From positions 87,141 to 151,140 of the forward strand of contig NZ_NKJI01000015.1 of assembly GCF_002277815.1 (NCBI RefSeq): a stretch of 64,000 nt of DNA, read 5' to 3'. The DNA is from Pseudomonas sp. ERMR1:02. GTDB taxonomy: Bacteria; Pseudomonadota; Gammaproteobacteria; Pseudomonadales; Pseudomonadaceae. Below, piece by piece: positions 41,233 to 50,642 of the stretch; the first letter of the stretch is position 1; each line of letters starts with the position of its first letter. The notes beneath the pieces were generated by a model. That model searched no databases. It was not told the DNA's origin and saw only the letters and a list, made by a program, of their open reading frames with translations. Position numbers and translations under genes: made by a program.

Positions 41233-42550
41233 ATGGACCTGTTTCGCAGCACCCCGATCGCTCAGCCCTTGGCAGCACGCCTGCGTGCGACCAATCTGGA
41301 TGAGTACGTCGGTCAGGAACACGTGCTCGGTCGCGGCAAGCCATTGCGCGAAGCCCTGGAGCAGGGTGCCCTGCATTCGATGATTTTCTGGGGGCCGCCG
41401 GGGTGGGTAAAACCACGCTGGCGCGGCTGCTGGCAGAAGTTTCGGAAGCGCACTTCGAGACGGTCTCTGCAGTGTTGGCCGGGGTCAAGGAAATCCGTCA
41501 GGCAGTGGAAATCGCCAAGCAGCAGGCCGCACAATATGGCCGGCGCACGATTCTGTTCGTCGACGAAGTGCACCGCTTCAACAAATCCCAGCAGGATGCA
41601 TTCCTGCCATACGTCGAGGACGGCACGCTGATTTCATCGGCGCGACCACGGAAAACCCCTCTTTCGAACTCAACAACGCCTTGTTGTCCCGTGCCCGGGT
41701 TTATGTACTCAAAAGCCTGGACGAAACTGCCCTGCGCAAACTGGTGCATCGCGCGCTGACCGAAGAGCGGGGCCTGGGCAAGCGTAACCTGACTCTCAGC
41801 GACGAAGGTTTTCAGATGCTTCTGTCGGCTGCCGATGGCGATGGACGACGTCTGCTTAATCTGCTGGAAAACGCCTCGGACCTGGCCGAAGACAACAGCG
41901 AGATCGGCGTCGATCTGCTGCAAGTCTGCTCGGTGATACCCGTCGACGTTTCGACAAGGGGGCGAAGCCTTCTACGATCAGATTTCCGCGCTGCATAAAT
42001 CGGTGCGTGGCTCCAACCCCGATGGCGCGTTGTACTGGTTTGCACGCATGATCGACGGCGGTTGCGATCCGCTGTACTTGGCCCGTCGCGTGGTGCGCAT
42101 GGCCAGCGAAGACATCGGTAATGCCGATCCCCGCGCCCTCAGCCTGTGCCTGGCAGCGTGGGAAGTGCAGGAGCGCCTTGGCAGTCCCGAAGGCGAACTG
42201 GCAGTGGCGCAGGCCATCACCTATCTGGCCTGCGCGCCGAAAAGCAACGCGGTGTACATGGGCTTCAAGGCCGCCATGCGCAGCGCCACTGAGCACGGCT
42301 CGCTGGAAGTGCCGCTGCACCTGCGCAACGCGCCAACCAAGCTTATGAAGCAGTTGGGTTATGGCGACGAATACCGTTATGCCCATGACGAACCGGACGC
42401 CTACGCAGCCGGCGAAGACTACTTCCCGGAAGAACTGGACCCGCAACCTTTCTATCAGCCGGTGCCCGTGGCCTGGAGTTGAAGATTGGTGAAAAGCTCA
42501 ATCATCTGGCGCAACTCGACCGTTTAAGTCCCCGGCAGCGGAGAAAATAG
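41233..42550 (+). CDS. rarA: Replication-associated recombination protein A (five frameshifts as given)
   Basis: This AAA+ ATPase of the RarA/MgsA family acts at stalled replication forks. The sequence reads MDLFRSTPIAQPLAARLR, then GPPGVGKTTLARLL (Walker A), ILFVDEVHRFNKSQQDA (Walker B), IGATTENPSFELNNALLSR (sensor) and the C-terminal RKPLYLARRV-like tetramer domain. One base is missing at each of five places: about 41398-41402, 41630-41634, 41920-41922, 41958-41962 and 42457-42460. Restoring them gives 440 residues and the family C terminus HLAQLDRLSPRQRRK, with the stop at 42550. All five are in short homopolymers. This is the most damaged gene of the window and most likely reflects sequence error. 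Confidence 0.88.
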
Positions 42551-42923
42551 TGATTCAAACGATTCTTGCGGTGTCCGTCGCCGGCATCGCTGGTACATTA
42601 CTGCGTTTCGCCACCGGCAACTGGGTCAACGCCCATTGGCCCCGGCATTTTTATACGGCGACCCTGGCGGTCAATCTGGTGGGCTGTCTGATCATCGGCG
42701 TGCTGTACGGGCTGTTTCTGACGCGCCCGGAAGTGCCGATCGAAATCCGCGCCGGCCTGATTGTGGGTTTTGTAGGGGTCTGACGACCTTTTCATCTTTT
42801 TCACTGGATACGCTGCGCTTGCTGGAAAGCGGGCAGGCACCGATAGCCTTCGGTTATCTGGCCATCAGCGTATTCGGCGGGCTGCTCGCCACTTGGGCTG
42901 GCCTGTCCTTGACCAAACTTTGA
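42550..42923 (+). CDS. crcB: Fluoride exporter CrcB/Fluc (one frameshift as given)
   Basis: This small membrane protein of about 124 residues has four helices and works as a dual-topology dimeric fluoride channel. MIQTILAVSVAGIAGTLLRF, NLVGCLIIGVLYG and GGLTTFSSFSLDTLRL (the phenylalanine/serine pore motif) are family signatures. The frame breaks at the G run 42775-42778, which is one base short. The start is GTG and shares one base with the rarA stop. No fluoride riboswitch can be expected here because the gene follows rarA directly. Confidence 0.9.
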
Positions 42924-42939
42924 TAAACGAGAGACCGAC

Positions 42940-44219
42940 ATGCTCGATTCCAAACTGTTACGTAGCAACCTTCAGGACGTAGCGGACCGCCTGGCATCCC
43001 GTGGCTATGCCCTGGATGTCGCGCGCATCGAAGCGCTGGAAGAACAGCGCAAGACCGTCCAGACCCGCACCGAAGCACTGCAGGCTGAGCGTAATGCGCG
43101 TTCCAAATCCATTGGTCAGGCCAAGCAGCGCGGTGAAGACATCGCGCCGCTGATGGCGGACGTCGAGCGCATGGCGGGCGAGTTGGCTGCCGGTAAAACC
43201 GAACTGGACGCGATCCAGAGCGAACTGGATTCGATCCTGCTCGGCATCCCTAACCTGCCGCACGAATCGGTGCCGGTTGGTGAAGACGAAGACGGCAACG
43301 TCGAAGTGCGCCGCTGGGGCACGCCGACCGCGTTCGATTTCCCGGTCCAGGACCACGTCGCCCTGGGCGAGAAGTTCGGCTGGCTAGACTTCGAAACCGC
43401 GGCCAAGCTGTCCGGCGCGCGTTTCTCCCTGCTGCGCGGCCCGATCGCCCGTCTGCACCGCGCGCTGGCGCAATTCATGATCAACCTGCACGTCACAGAG
43501 CACGGCTACGAAGAGGCCTACACGCCTTATCTGGTCCAGGCCCCAGCGCTTCAAGGCACCGGTCAATTGCCGAAGTTCGAAGCGGACCTGTTCAAGATCG
43601 CACGCGAAGGCGAAGCCGATCTGTACCTGATTCCGACCGCTGAAGTGTCGCTGACCAACATCGTCGCCGGCGAAATCGTCGATTCGAAACTGCTGCCGAT
43701 CAAGTTTGTTGCGCACACGCCGTGTTTTCGCAGTGAAGCCGGTGCGTCGGGTCGCGATACCCGCGGCATGATTCGCCAGCACCAGTTTGACAAGGTCGAG
43801 ATGGTCCAGATCGTTGAGCCATCGACCTCGATGGACGCGCTGGAAGGCCTGACCGCCAACGCCGAGAAAGTCCTGCAACTGCTGGAATTGCCATACCGCA
43901 CCATCGCGCTGTGCACGGGCGACATGGGCTTCAGCGCGGTCAAGACCTACGACCTGGAAGTGTGGATTCCGAGCCAGGACAAGTACCGTGAAATTTCGTC
44001 GTGCTCCAACTGCGGCGATTTCCAGGCCCGTCGCATGCAGGCGCGTTTCCGCAACCCGGAACCGGCAAGCCGGAACTGGTACACACCTTGAACGGTTCCG
44101 GCCTCGCGGTCGGCCGTACCTTGGTGGCGGTGCTGGAAAACTACCAGCAGGCCGACGGTTCGATCCGCGTGCCGGACGTTCTGAAACCGTACATGGGTGG
44201 CCTCGAGGTCATCGGCTAA
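42940..44219 (+). CDS. serS: Seryl-tRNA synthetase (one frameshift as given)
   Basis: This class II synthetase charges tRNA-Ser and tRNA-Sec. The N-terminal antiparallel coiled coil spans about 1-105 (LEEQRKTVQTRTEALQAERN). The class II motif 2 is PCFRSEAGASGRDTRGMIRQHQF, and motif 3 is LNGSGLAVGRTLVAVLENYQ. The frame breaks at 44059-44061 (GAAACC read as GAACC), just before KPELVHTLNGSG. The restored length is 426 residues, normal for the family. The enzyme is essential, so the break should be an error in the sequence. The next gene, cysG, begins with the base right after its stop. Confidence 0.93.
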
Positions 44220-45612
44220 ATGGACTATCTGCCGCTGTTCCATAACCTGCGCGGCAGTCGTGTGTTGGTTGTCGGTGGGGGGAAATTGCCTTGCGCAAAT
44301 CCCGCCTGCTGGCCGATGCCGGTGCGCTGCTGCGGGTGGTCGCACCTGAAATCGAACAGCAATTGCGCGAACTGGTTGCCGCTAGCGGTGGAGAGTGCGT
44401 GCTGCGCGGCTACATCGAGGCGGATCTGGGCGGTTGCGGGCTGATCATCGCCGCCACCGACGATGGGGCGCTGAACGCACAAGTGTCCGCCGATGCCCAT
44501 CGGCGCTGCGTGCCGGTCAACGTGGTCGACGCGCCAGCCCTGTGCAGCGTGATCTTCCCGGCGATCGTCGACCGCTCGCCGTTGATCATTGCCGTGTCCA
44601 GCGGCGGCGACGCGCCGGTGCTGGCGCGCTTGATCCGCGCCAAGATAGAAACCTGGATACCCTCCACATACGGTCAACTGGCCGGTCTGGCGGCGCGTTT
44701 TCGCCATCAGGTGAAAAACCTGTTCCCGGATGTGCAGCAGCGTCGTGCGTTCTGGGAAGACGTATTCCAGGGCCCGATTGCTGACCGGCAACTAGCCGGG
44801 CAGGGCGCCGAAGCCGAGCGTTTGCTGCAAGCCAAAGTTGATGGCGAGGCGCCAGTGGCGACCGGTGAGGTGTATTTGGTGGGTGCCGGGCCGGGTGATC
44901 CGGATCTGCTGACTTTCCGCGCCTTGCGCCTGATGCAACAAGCCGACGTGGTGCTGTATGACCGCCTGGTGGCGCCGGCCATTCTGGAGTTGTGCCGTCG
45001 TGATGCCGAGCGGGTTTATGTTGGCAAGCGCCGCGCCGATCACGCCGTGCCACAGGATCAAATCAACCAGCAATTGGTGGATTTGGCCAAGCAGGGCAAG
45101 CGTGTGGTGCGGTTGAAGGGCGGTGATCCGTTCATTTTTGGTCGTGGCGGTGAAGAGATCGAGGAACTGGCGGCCCATGGCATCCCGTTCCAGGTGGTAC
45201 CGGGTATCACGGCCGCCAGCGGTTGCGCGGCCTATGCCGGGATTCCACTGACCCACCGCGATTACGCGCAGTCGGTACGTTTCATCACTGGGCACCTGAA
45301 GGACGGCTCCAGCGATCTGCCTTGGGCGGATCTGGTCGCGCCGGCGCAAACCCTGGTGTTCTACATGGGCTGGTGGGCTTGCCGATCATTTGCGAACAGT
45401 TGATCAAACATGGTCGCGGCGCCGATACCCCAGCGGCGTTGATCCAGCAGGGCACCACGGTCAATCAGCGGGTGTTTACCGGCACTCTGGCTGATTTACC
45501 TCGACTGGTGGCGGAGCATGAAGTGCATGCGCCGACGCTGGTGATCGTGGGTGAAGTGGTGCAACTTCGCGAGAAACTGGCGTGGTTTGAAGGGGCTCAG
45601 GGGCAGGTCTAA
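44220..45612 (+). CDS. cysG: Siroheme synthase CysG (two frameshifts as given)
   Basis: This fused enzyme makes siroheme from uroporphyrinogen III. Residues 1-200 are the NAD-dependent precorrin-2 dehydrogenase/ferrochelatase (RVLVVGGGEIALRK), and the rest is the SAM-dependent methyltransferase (VYLVGAGPGDPDLLT, VRLKGGDPFIFGRGGEE, VVPGITAASGCAAYAGIPLTHR). One base is missing in the G run at 44277-44282 and one near 45368-45370 (GGCCTG read as GGCTG). The restored length is 464 residues. Siroheme is the cofactor of sulfite and nitrite reductases. ATG follows the serS stop directly. Confidence 0.92.
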
Positions 45613-45628
45613 AGACCGCGTCGCTCCC

Positions 45629-45717
45629 TTCGCGGGCAAGCCTCGCTCCTACAGGTCCGTGTCGTGCTCAAATGTTGCGAACGACACATACCCGTAGGAG
45701 CGAGGCTTGCCCGCGAA
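45629..45717. repeat. REP inverted pair (REPIN)
   Basis: Arms TTCGCGGGCAAGCCTCGCTC and complement, of the GTAGGAGCGAGGCTTGCCC class, between the converging cysG and hydroquinone reductase genes. Confidence 0.9.
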
Positions 45718-45742
45718 GAGGCCCTCCATACCTGCACAAATC

Positions 45743-46744
45743 TCAAGCTCTGCGCCAAACCCCTTTCCCGCTCAACCGCGCCCGATCATGGGCCGCGGTG
45801 AAATCCTGCGCCGGACCTTTCGGCACAACGCCAGTCGGGTTGATGGTCTTGTGACTGCCGTAGTAGTGGTTCTTGATGTGGGTGAAGTCCACGGTCTCGG
45901 CAATCCCCGGCCATTGATAAATCTCCCGCAGCCAGTTCGACAGATTCGGATAATCGGCAATTCGCCGCAGGTTGCACTTGAAGTGGCCGTAATACACGGC
46001 GTCGAAACGAATCAGCGTGGTGAACAGGCGGATGTCCGCTTCGGTCAGGTATTCGCCCGTCAGATAACGATTGGCGTCTAACAACGCTTCCAGTCGATCC
46101 AGCTCCGCAAACAACCCATCGAACGCCTCTTCATAAGCTTGCTGCGAGGTGGCAAAACCAGCGCGGTAAACGCCGTTGTTCACTGCTGGATAAATCCGCT
46201 CGTTCAGCGCGTCGATTTCGCTACGCAGCGGCGCCGGATAGAAGTCCAGGTCGTTACCGGTCAACTCATCGAAGGCGCCGTTGAACATGCGGATGATTTC
46301 CGCTGATTCATTATTGACGATGTGTTCCTGCTTTTTGTCCCAGAGCACCGGCACGGTGACACGGCCGGTGTAGTTGGCGGCATCGGCGGTGTAGCGCTGG
46401 TGCATGAAGTCGAAGTGATCGAGTTTGTCGCCGGTGGAGCCGTGGGACTTGTCGAAAGTCCAGCCGTTCTCCAGCATCAGATAACTGACCACCGACACAT
46501 CGATCAGATTTTCCAGGCCCTTGAGTTTGCGCAGGATAAGCGTGCGATGAGCCCACGGACAGGCGAGGGAAACATAGAGGTGATAGCGGCCAGCCGCCGC
46601 AGAAAAGCCACCGACACCGCTCGGACCGGGTTGGCCGTCAGCGGTGACCCAGTTGCGGCGCTGCGCCTGTTCACGCTGGAATGCGCCGTCCTTGCTGCTT
46701 TCGTACCACTTGTCTTGCCACTGACCTTCAACTAGCAAACCCAT
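45743..46744 (-). CDS. Glutathionyl-hydroquinone reductase (Xi-class GST)
   Basis: This 333-residue protein is of the YqjG/PcpF/ECM4 family, which reduces glutathionyl-hydroquinones to hydroquinones. Cys62 in SLACPWAHRTLILR is the catalytic cysteine. The C-terminal helical GST domain has NRYLTGEYLTEADIRLFTTLIRFD and NLSNWLREIYQWPG. The start MGLLVEGQWQDKWYES at 46744 is the family N terminus. It probably acts in the cytoplasm on quinone adducts. No linked pathway genes are visible. Confidence 0.92.
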   Translation of the reverse strand: MGLLVEGQWQDKWYESSKDGAFQREQAQRRNWVTADGQPGPSGVGGFSAAAGRYHLYVSLACPWAHRTLILRKLKGLENLIDVSVVSYLMLENGWTFDKSHGSTGDKLDHFDFMHQRYTADAANYTGRVTVPVLWDKKQEHIVNNESAEIIRMFNGAFDELTGNDLDFYPAPLRSEIDALNERIYPAVNNGVYRAGFATSQQAYEEAFDGLFAELDRLEALLDANRYLTGEYLTEADIRLFTTLIRFDAVYYGHFKCNLRRIADYPNLSNWLREIYQWPGIAETVDFTHIKNHYYGSHKTINPTGVVPKGPAQDFTAAHDRARLSGKGVWRRA

Positions 46745-46834
46745 GTTCAAGACTCCTCGACTGATAAGCGTTGGAGAGGAGTCTATTCCGTTCGGTTCGA
46801 TAAAAAAGCGCAAAGGTTGAGCGGATATTATCAA

Positions 46835-47836
46835 TTAAATCGATCTGTCTCGGGCGTCCCAATATTGCTGGGCGGTTTCGAAGGCCTGCTCGCGAGCTTG
46901 GCCGAGGCCACGCAAGGCCAGGGCCATGGTCGAAATCAGCGCCATTTGCGGATAGCTGTCGACTACATCGCCGCGCCAAACGGCTTTCAGGTGTTCGATT
47001 TCCAGCGAAGCTGGTTTGACGTGGCGCTGCGCCGACAGCTGCGGCCATTCCTCGTCCCAGCTTTCACCACCCGTGGTGCCGTACAGATGGCTGTCGGCGT
47101 CCGGATTGATCTCGATCTCGCCGCCATCGCCCTTGACCACGATCGCCGTGTCGCCGAGCAGGCCGCTGGCATCGCGATGCACAGCCTGGTAGCCAGGGTG
47201 GAAAATGCTTTGCAGGCCGCAACGGGCGCCCAACGGATTGAGAATTCGTGCCAGGGAATGGATCGGCGAACGCAGGCCCAAGGTGTTGCGCAGGTCGATC
47301 ATGCGTTGCAGCTGTGGCGCCCAGTCCATCAGCGGCATGAAGGCCAGGCCGCCGTTGTCCAGTGCCGTGCCGACCTGCTGCCAGTTGCGGCAAAGCGGGA
47401 TTTTCAACGCGTCCAGCAATTGCTCGCTGTACAGCCGACCCGCCGTGTGCGCGCCGCCGCCATGCATGAAAATCCGCACGCCGTTCTGCGCCAGGCACTT
47501 GGCTGCCAGCAGATACCAGGGCAGATGACGCTTTTTGCCGGCATAAGTCGGCCAGTCCAGATCGACATTCAATGCCGGTGCCTGCAAACGCTCACGCAAC
47601 GCTTCGGTGAACCCGGCCATTTCCTCGGCGCTTTCTTCCTTGTGCCGCAACAGCATCAGGAATGCGCCGAGCTGGGTCTCTTCGACCTGTTCATCGAGCA
47701 CCATGCCCATGGCCTGGCGGGCTTCTTCACGGGTCAGGTCGCGGGCACCGCGTTTGCCTTTGCCGAGGATGCGTACGAATTGGGCGAACGGGTGTTCGGC
47801 GGGCGTTTCGAGGGTCAGCGCTGGGTAATCGGTCAT
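46835..47836 (-). CDS. ybiB: YbiB-family glycosyl-transferase-3-like protein (TrpD2)
   Basis: This 333-residue protein is related to anthranilate phosphoribosyltransferase (TrpD) but belongs to the YbiB/TrpD2 group. E. coli YbiB binds nucleic acid rather than making tryptophan. LTREEARQAMGMVLDEQVEETQLGAFL is the N-terminal helical domain, and FMHGGGAHTAGRLYSEQLL and LRSPIHSLARILNPLGA come from the glycosyl transferase core. The ATG at 47836 overlaps the stop of tusE (ATGA), tying it to the tus genes. Its cellular role is uncertain. Confidence 0.85.
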   Translation of the reverse strand: MTDYPALTLETPAEHPFAQFVRILGKGKRGARDLTREEARQAMGMVLDEQVEETQLGAFLMLLRHKEESAEEMAGFTEALRERLQAPALNVDLDWPTYAGKKRHLPWYLLAAKCLAQNGVRIFMHGGGAHTAGRLYSEQLLDALKIPLCRNWQQVGTALDNGGLAFMPLMDWAPQLQRMIDLRNTLGLRSPIHSLARILNPLGARCGLQSIFHPGYQAVHRDASGLLGDTAIVVKGDGGEIEINPDADSHLYGTTGGESWDEEWPQLSAQRHVKPASLEIEHLKAVWRGDVVDSYPQMALISTMALALRGLGQAREQAFETAQQYWDARDRSI

Positions 47837-48167
47837 AAGCAATTCGTCGGTTTGGGCAGGCCCGCCAATTTCGCGGCGAGTTTGGCGGGGTGCCTTTGAA
47901 CAATCGGTTCAGGTGCAGGCTGTTGCCCTTTTCCGGCCCGAGCTTCAATGCGGTGTATTTGATCAGCGGGCGAGTGGCCGGTGATAGCTGGAATTCGGCA
48001 TAGAAACTGCGCAGCACTTCGAGGACTTCCCAGTGTTCGGGGCTCAACTGGATATCTTCGGCAGCCGCCAGGGCAGTGGCGACTTCAGAGGACCAATCAC
48101 TCAGTTCGACCAGGAAACCGTCCTTGTCCAACTCGATGGCGCGCGCGCCGACCGTCAGGGAATTCAT
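47833..48167 (-). CDS. tusE: TusE sulfurtransferase, DsrC-like (one frameshift as given)
   Basis: TusE is the last sulfur carrier of the relay TusA-TusD-TusE and passes persulfide to MnmA for 2-thiouridine. The protein begins MNSLTVGARAIELDKDGFL and contains LSPEHWEVLEVLRSFYAEF. The frame breaks at the G run 47887-47890 (one base short on the coding-strand C run). Restored, it has 111 residues and ends LPKPTNCL, with the catalytic cysteine next to last. Its stop overlaps ybiB and its start overlaps the stop of tusB. Confidence 0.9.
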
Positions 48168-48457
48168 AGCCAACTGTTGACCTTGTCGTGGTGAATCGAC
48201 AGCTCGACGAAGGCCGGATAGTCGACGGCCTCGGCCCAGTCTGGAACCACAATGGCCCGGGCCTGGGCGTCTTCGGCCAGGACGTAGGTTTTCACGCCGC
48301 GAGTAATGAGCGCCGTGAAAGGTGCGGTGCCCGGCTGCAAGGCGTAGGCCGCGTCACCGGACAACAGCAGCGCATCGTGCGCGCCGATCAGCCGCAGGCA
48401 GCTGTTCAGGCGGTCGTCGCCGAAAGGAGAGTGAGACAACACATGCAAAGTCGACAT
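48164..48457 (-). CDS. tusB: Sulfurtransferase complex subunit TusB
   Basis: The 97-residue DsrH/TusB family member begins MSTLHVLSHSPFGDDRLNSC. It is part of the TusBCD hexamer that receives sulfur from TusA. It overlaps tusE by four bases and touches tusC. This family is poorly conserved in sequence; the position between tusC and tusE makes the call secure. Confidence 0.9.
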   Translation of the reverse strand: MSTLHVLSHSPFGDDRLNSCLRLIGAHDALLLSGDAAYALQPGTAPFTALITRGVKTYVLAEDAQARAIVVPDWAEAVDYPAFVELSIHHDKVNSWL

Positions 48458-48819
48458 CAGAGGGTGATCACCTGGTCGTAATGGTCAATAAGGGCGGTGA
48501 TTTCATCGGCGGCCAGCACTTGAGCTTCTTCCAATGACAGGGCGTTTGAGTCCAGACCACGTTGCGCGGCGCTTTCAGCACAGACGAACAGTTCTTCCAC
48601 ACCAAACATCGGCAAGGCCTGCAAATTGGCGCTCAGGTCTTTCTGTTGCAGCGCCTTGGCGTCTTGTTTCGTTGCGAGCTGGAATACGCCGTCATCGAGA
48701 AACAGCAGGCCGATCGGCAAATCGAAAGCGCCGCCGGCCAGCACGATGTCCAGTGCTTCGCGCGCACCCGGTCCGGACCACGGCGCCTGACGGCTGATAA
48801 TCAGCAAGGATTTAGCCAT
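48457..48819 (-). CDS. tusC: Sulfurtransferase complex subunit TusC
   Basis: The 120-residue DsrF/TusC family protein has KSLLIISRQAPWSGPGAREALDI and LPMFGVEELFVCAESAAQRG. It is the structural subunit of TusBCD. It lies one base from tusD and shares one base with tusB, so it is a tight operon member. Confidence 0.93.
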   Translation of the reverse strand: MAKSLLIISRQAPWSGPGAREALDIVLAGGAFDLPIGLLFLDDGVFQLATKQDAKALQQKDLSANLQALPMFGVEELFVCAESAAQRGLDSNALSLEEAQVLAADEITALIDHYDQVITL

Positions 48820-48820
48820 C

Positions 48821-49213
48821 TCACGCGCCTCCGAAACAGATCAGGCGGTCGGCGTCCTGCACCGCGTCATGCAATTGACCGAGTCCGGACAATTCCCACG
48901 GCGTGCCAATGGCGACAGCCTCACGCTGATAGCGCTTGGCTTCTTCCTCGTTCAACACGCCACGGCGCAGGGCGGCGGCAATGCAGACCACGCCGTCCAG
49001 TTGGTGCTCGCTGACAAACGCGCGCCATTGCTTGGGCAAGTCCAGCTCATCCTGTGGCGTGACCACGCTGTCAGATGCGTTGTAGACGCCATCCTGATAG
49101 AAAAAAAGCCGGACAATCTCATGCCCGCCGGCCAGCGCGGCCTGGGCGAACAGCAAGGCGCGGCGCGAGGAGGGTGCATGGGCGGCGCAAAACACGGCAA
49201 TGGCGAACTTCAT
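48821..49213 (-). CDS. tusD: Sulfurtransferase complex subunit TusD
   Basis: The 130-residue DsrE/TusD protein carries the sulfur-accepting cysteine in DGVVCIAAALRRGV. MKFAIAVFCAAHAPSSRRALLFAQAAL is its N-terminal fold and HEIVRLFFYQDGVYNA the dimer segment. It is the first gene of tusDCBE. The start at 49213 is the conserved methionine. Confidence 0.94.
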   Translation of the reverse strand: MKFAIAVFCAAHAPSSRRALLFAQAALAGGHEIVRLFFYQDGVYNASDSVVTPQDELDLPKQWRAFVSEHQLDGVVCIAAALRRGVLNEEEAKRYQREAVAIGTPWELSGLGQLHDAVQDADRLICFGGA

Positions 49214-49300
49214 GACGGACTCGATCAGCGAAACTGCGGCCATGATAAAGCTTTATCGGCGGTGCGGCGAAGGGCGTTTGACTGAAGACCGAGTTGCCCT

Positions 49301-49367
49301 TTTCGCGAGCAAGCCCGCTCCCACATTTGAAATGCATTCCAATGTGGGAGCGGGCTTGCTCGCGAAA
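49301..49367. repeat. REP inverted pair (REPIN)
   Basis: Arms TTTCGCGAGCAAGCCCGCTC and complement with a very short centre, of the GTGGGAGCGGGCTTGCTCG class, upstream of tusD. Confidence 0.9.
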
Positions 49368-49397
49368 GCGGACTCACTGGCGCAGCAGTCATCAAGG

Positions 49398-49726
49398 TTA
49401 TTTGCTTAACCCATACAACTCGCAATACTCCAGCCATTCCATACCAGCCATTTCAGCCACTTCCCTATGCACTTCCAAACGCTGGGCCTGATAGTCCTCG
49501 TCCGTGGCGGCGGTCAGTTGCAATGTCAGTTCCCAGGCAAACAGGCCAAGGCGCTCGGCTTCGGCCTCGAAGGCTTCGTGCAAACGCTCGTCGCGAAACT
49601 GCGCGAGGGTTTCGCCTTGGCCTGGGCGAGCAAAGGGTTCAGGTTGTCCAGTTCGACGCGCAACTCGGGGCGCTCATCGAGAAATTTATGCAGTGCCTGT
49701 TCGTGTTGCAGCTCGGATGCCGCCAT
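49398..49726 (-). CDS. DUF6388-like small protein (one frameshift as given)
   Basis: Two frames join to an acidic helical protein of about 109 residues. The first reads MAASELQHEQALHKFLDERPELR and LDNLNPLLAQAK, then, after one base is restored near 49615, GETLAQFRDERLHEAFEAEAERLG and EMAGMEWLEYCELYGLSK. I recall this as a Pseudomonas family labelled DUF6388, without known function. It has no signal peptide or membrane segment, so it should be cytoplasmic. The small HTH gene upstream is 21 bases away, possibly in one transcript. Confidence 0.65.
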
Positions 49727-49747
49727 GGTCGCTCCTTGATTGTGGAT

Positions 49748-49996
49748 TTACGCAGACTGCTTTTTGCTGGCCTTGGCCGCTGCCGCCAGACACTCGAGGG
49801 CAAACTGCTCGGTGTAGGTCATCTTGATCGGCGTGGTTTCGCCTTTGACGGTTCTTTCGCCGTCGAGGATGTAACGAATCCGCTTGTCGGTGACGCCGAT
49901 TCGCTTGGCAATCCAGGAGGGCGTCTGTCCGATCTGGCTGATCAGCTTGTCAGCGTATTCGGGGGTCGGTTTGTAGAACTCGGCGTTAGGTGTCAT
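49748..49996 (-). CDS. Small helix-turn-helix protein
   Basis: The 82-residue basic protein has a Cro/XRE-like helix-turn-helix at about residues 23-48 (TPSWIAKRIGVTDKRIRYIL), suggesting DNA binding. The rest (MTYTEQFALECLAAAAKAS) is helical. No partner toxin is adjacent: the downstream gene is the DUF6388-like protein and the upstream gene is divergent. It may be a small regulator; its target is unknown. Confidence 0.65.
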   Translation of the reverse strand: MTPNAEFYKPTPEYADKLISQIGQTPSWIAKRIGVTDKRIRYILDGERTVKGETTPIKMTYTEQFALECLAAAAKASKKQSA

Positions 49997-50143
49997 GAGG
50001 CTTCCAGAAAGAAATGTTATGCGGCGATGGGGCGCGACAGGGTGCGCGAATCGTCGCGCGGTGTCGCGGTATAAATGCAGTAAAGCAGAACGATACGCGC
50101 TGCCAGGGTGATACAGTCCGCTTTTTCTTGATGAGCGAATGCA

Positions 50144-50493
50144 ATGCGAATTCTGATGGTGGCGCTGGCCGTTACGTTACTGGCCGGATGCGCGGGCTCG
50201 GTGATGAGCGACGCCCGCAGCAAACCTGCGTACAAGACCCTCAAGTCGGACAAACCGGAAAAAGTCGTGGCCCAGTGCGTGCAGTTTTCCTGGCAGGACG
50301 AAGCGGTGTTCGGTGTCGATGCCAGCGCTATCTGCAGCCAGGCGAGAAGGGCGGCACGACCGTGTATACGCGCTCGGCGGAGTCTTTTGTGGACGTGACC
50401 ACCGATGCTTCGGGAACCGTGTTGAGTTACTACGCACAGCACGACGACTTCGTCGCCAAGCGCCGGTTGGCGGCTTTGGCGACCTGTCTGTGA
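50144..50493 (+). CDS. Small lipoprotein (one frameshift as given)
   Basis: The frame starts MRILMVALAVTLLAGCAGS, a signal peptide with lipobox LAGC, so the mature protein is lipid-anchored at the cysteine. It breaks near 50326 (AGCGGC read as AGCGC); restored, it continues YLQPGEKGGTTVYTRSAESF and ends KRRLAALATCL, about 116 residues. I do not recognise the family beyond conserved hypothetical lipoprotein. It stands alone between the divergent HTH gene and a REP element. Confidence 0.7.
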
Positions 50494-50518
50494 TCTGATG
50501 GTTTAACGCAATCTCCAT

Positions 50519-50606
50519 GTGGGAGCGGGCTTGCTCGCGAAGGCGGTGTATCAGTCAATACATGTGTCGACTGATACACCGCCTTCGCGAGCAAGCCCGC
50601 TCCCAC
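50519..50606. repeat. REP inverted pair with unusually long arms
   Basis: Perfect 38-base inverted arms (50519-50556 and 50569-50606) of the GTGGGAGCGGGCTTGCTCG class, around a 12-base centre. Pairing extends well beyond the REP core. Confidence 0.92.
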
Positions 50607-50642
50607 GTTAGTTCAGTGTTGATCACGAATTTCGCGTTTTGA

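Noticed and set aside
39282..41252. 656-codon open frame antisense to ftsK and lolA
   Set aside because: It spans two real genes on the other strand and is low-complexity, so it is a shadow.
42550..42923. Fluoride riboswitch before crcB
   Set aside because: crcB starts inside the rarA stop codon, so there is no room for a riboswitch leader.
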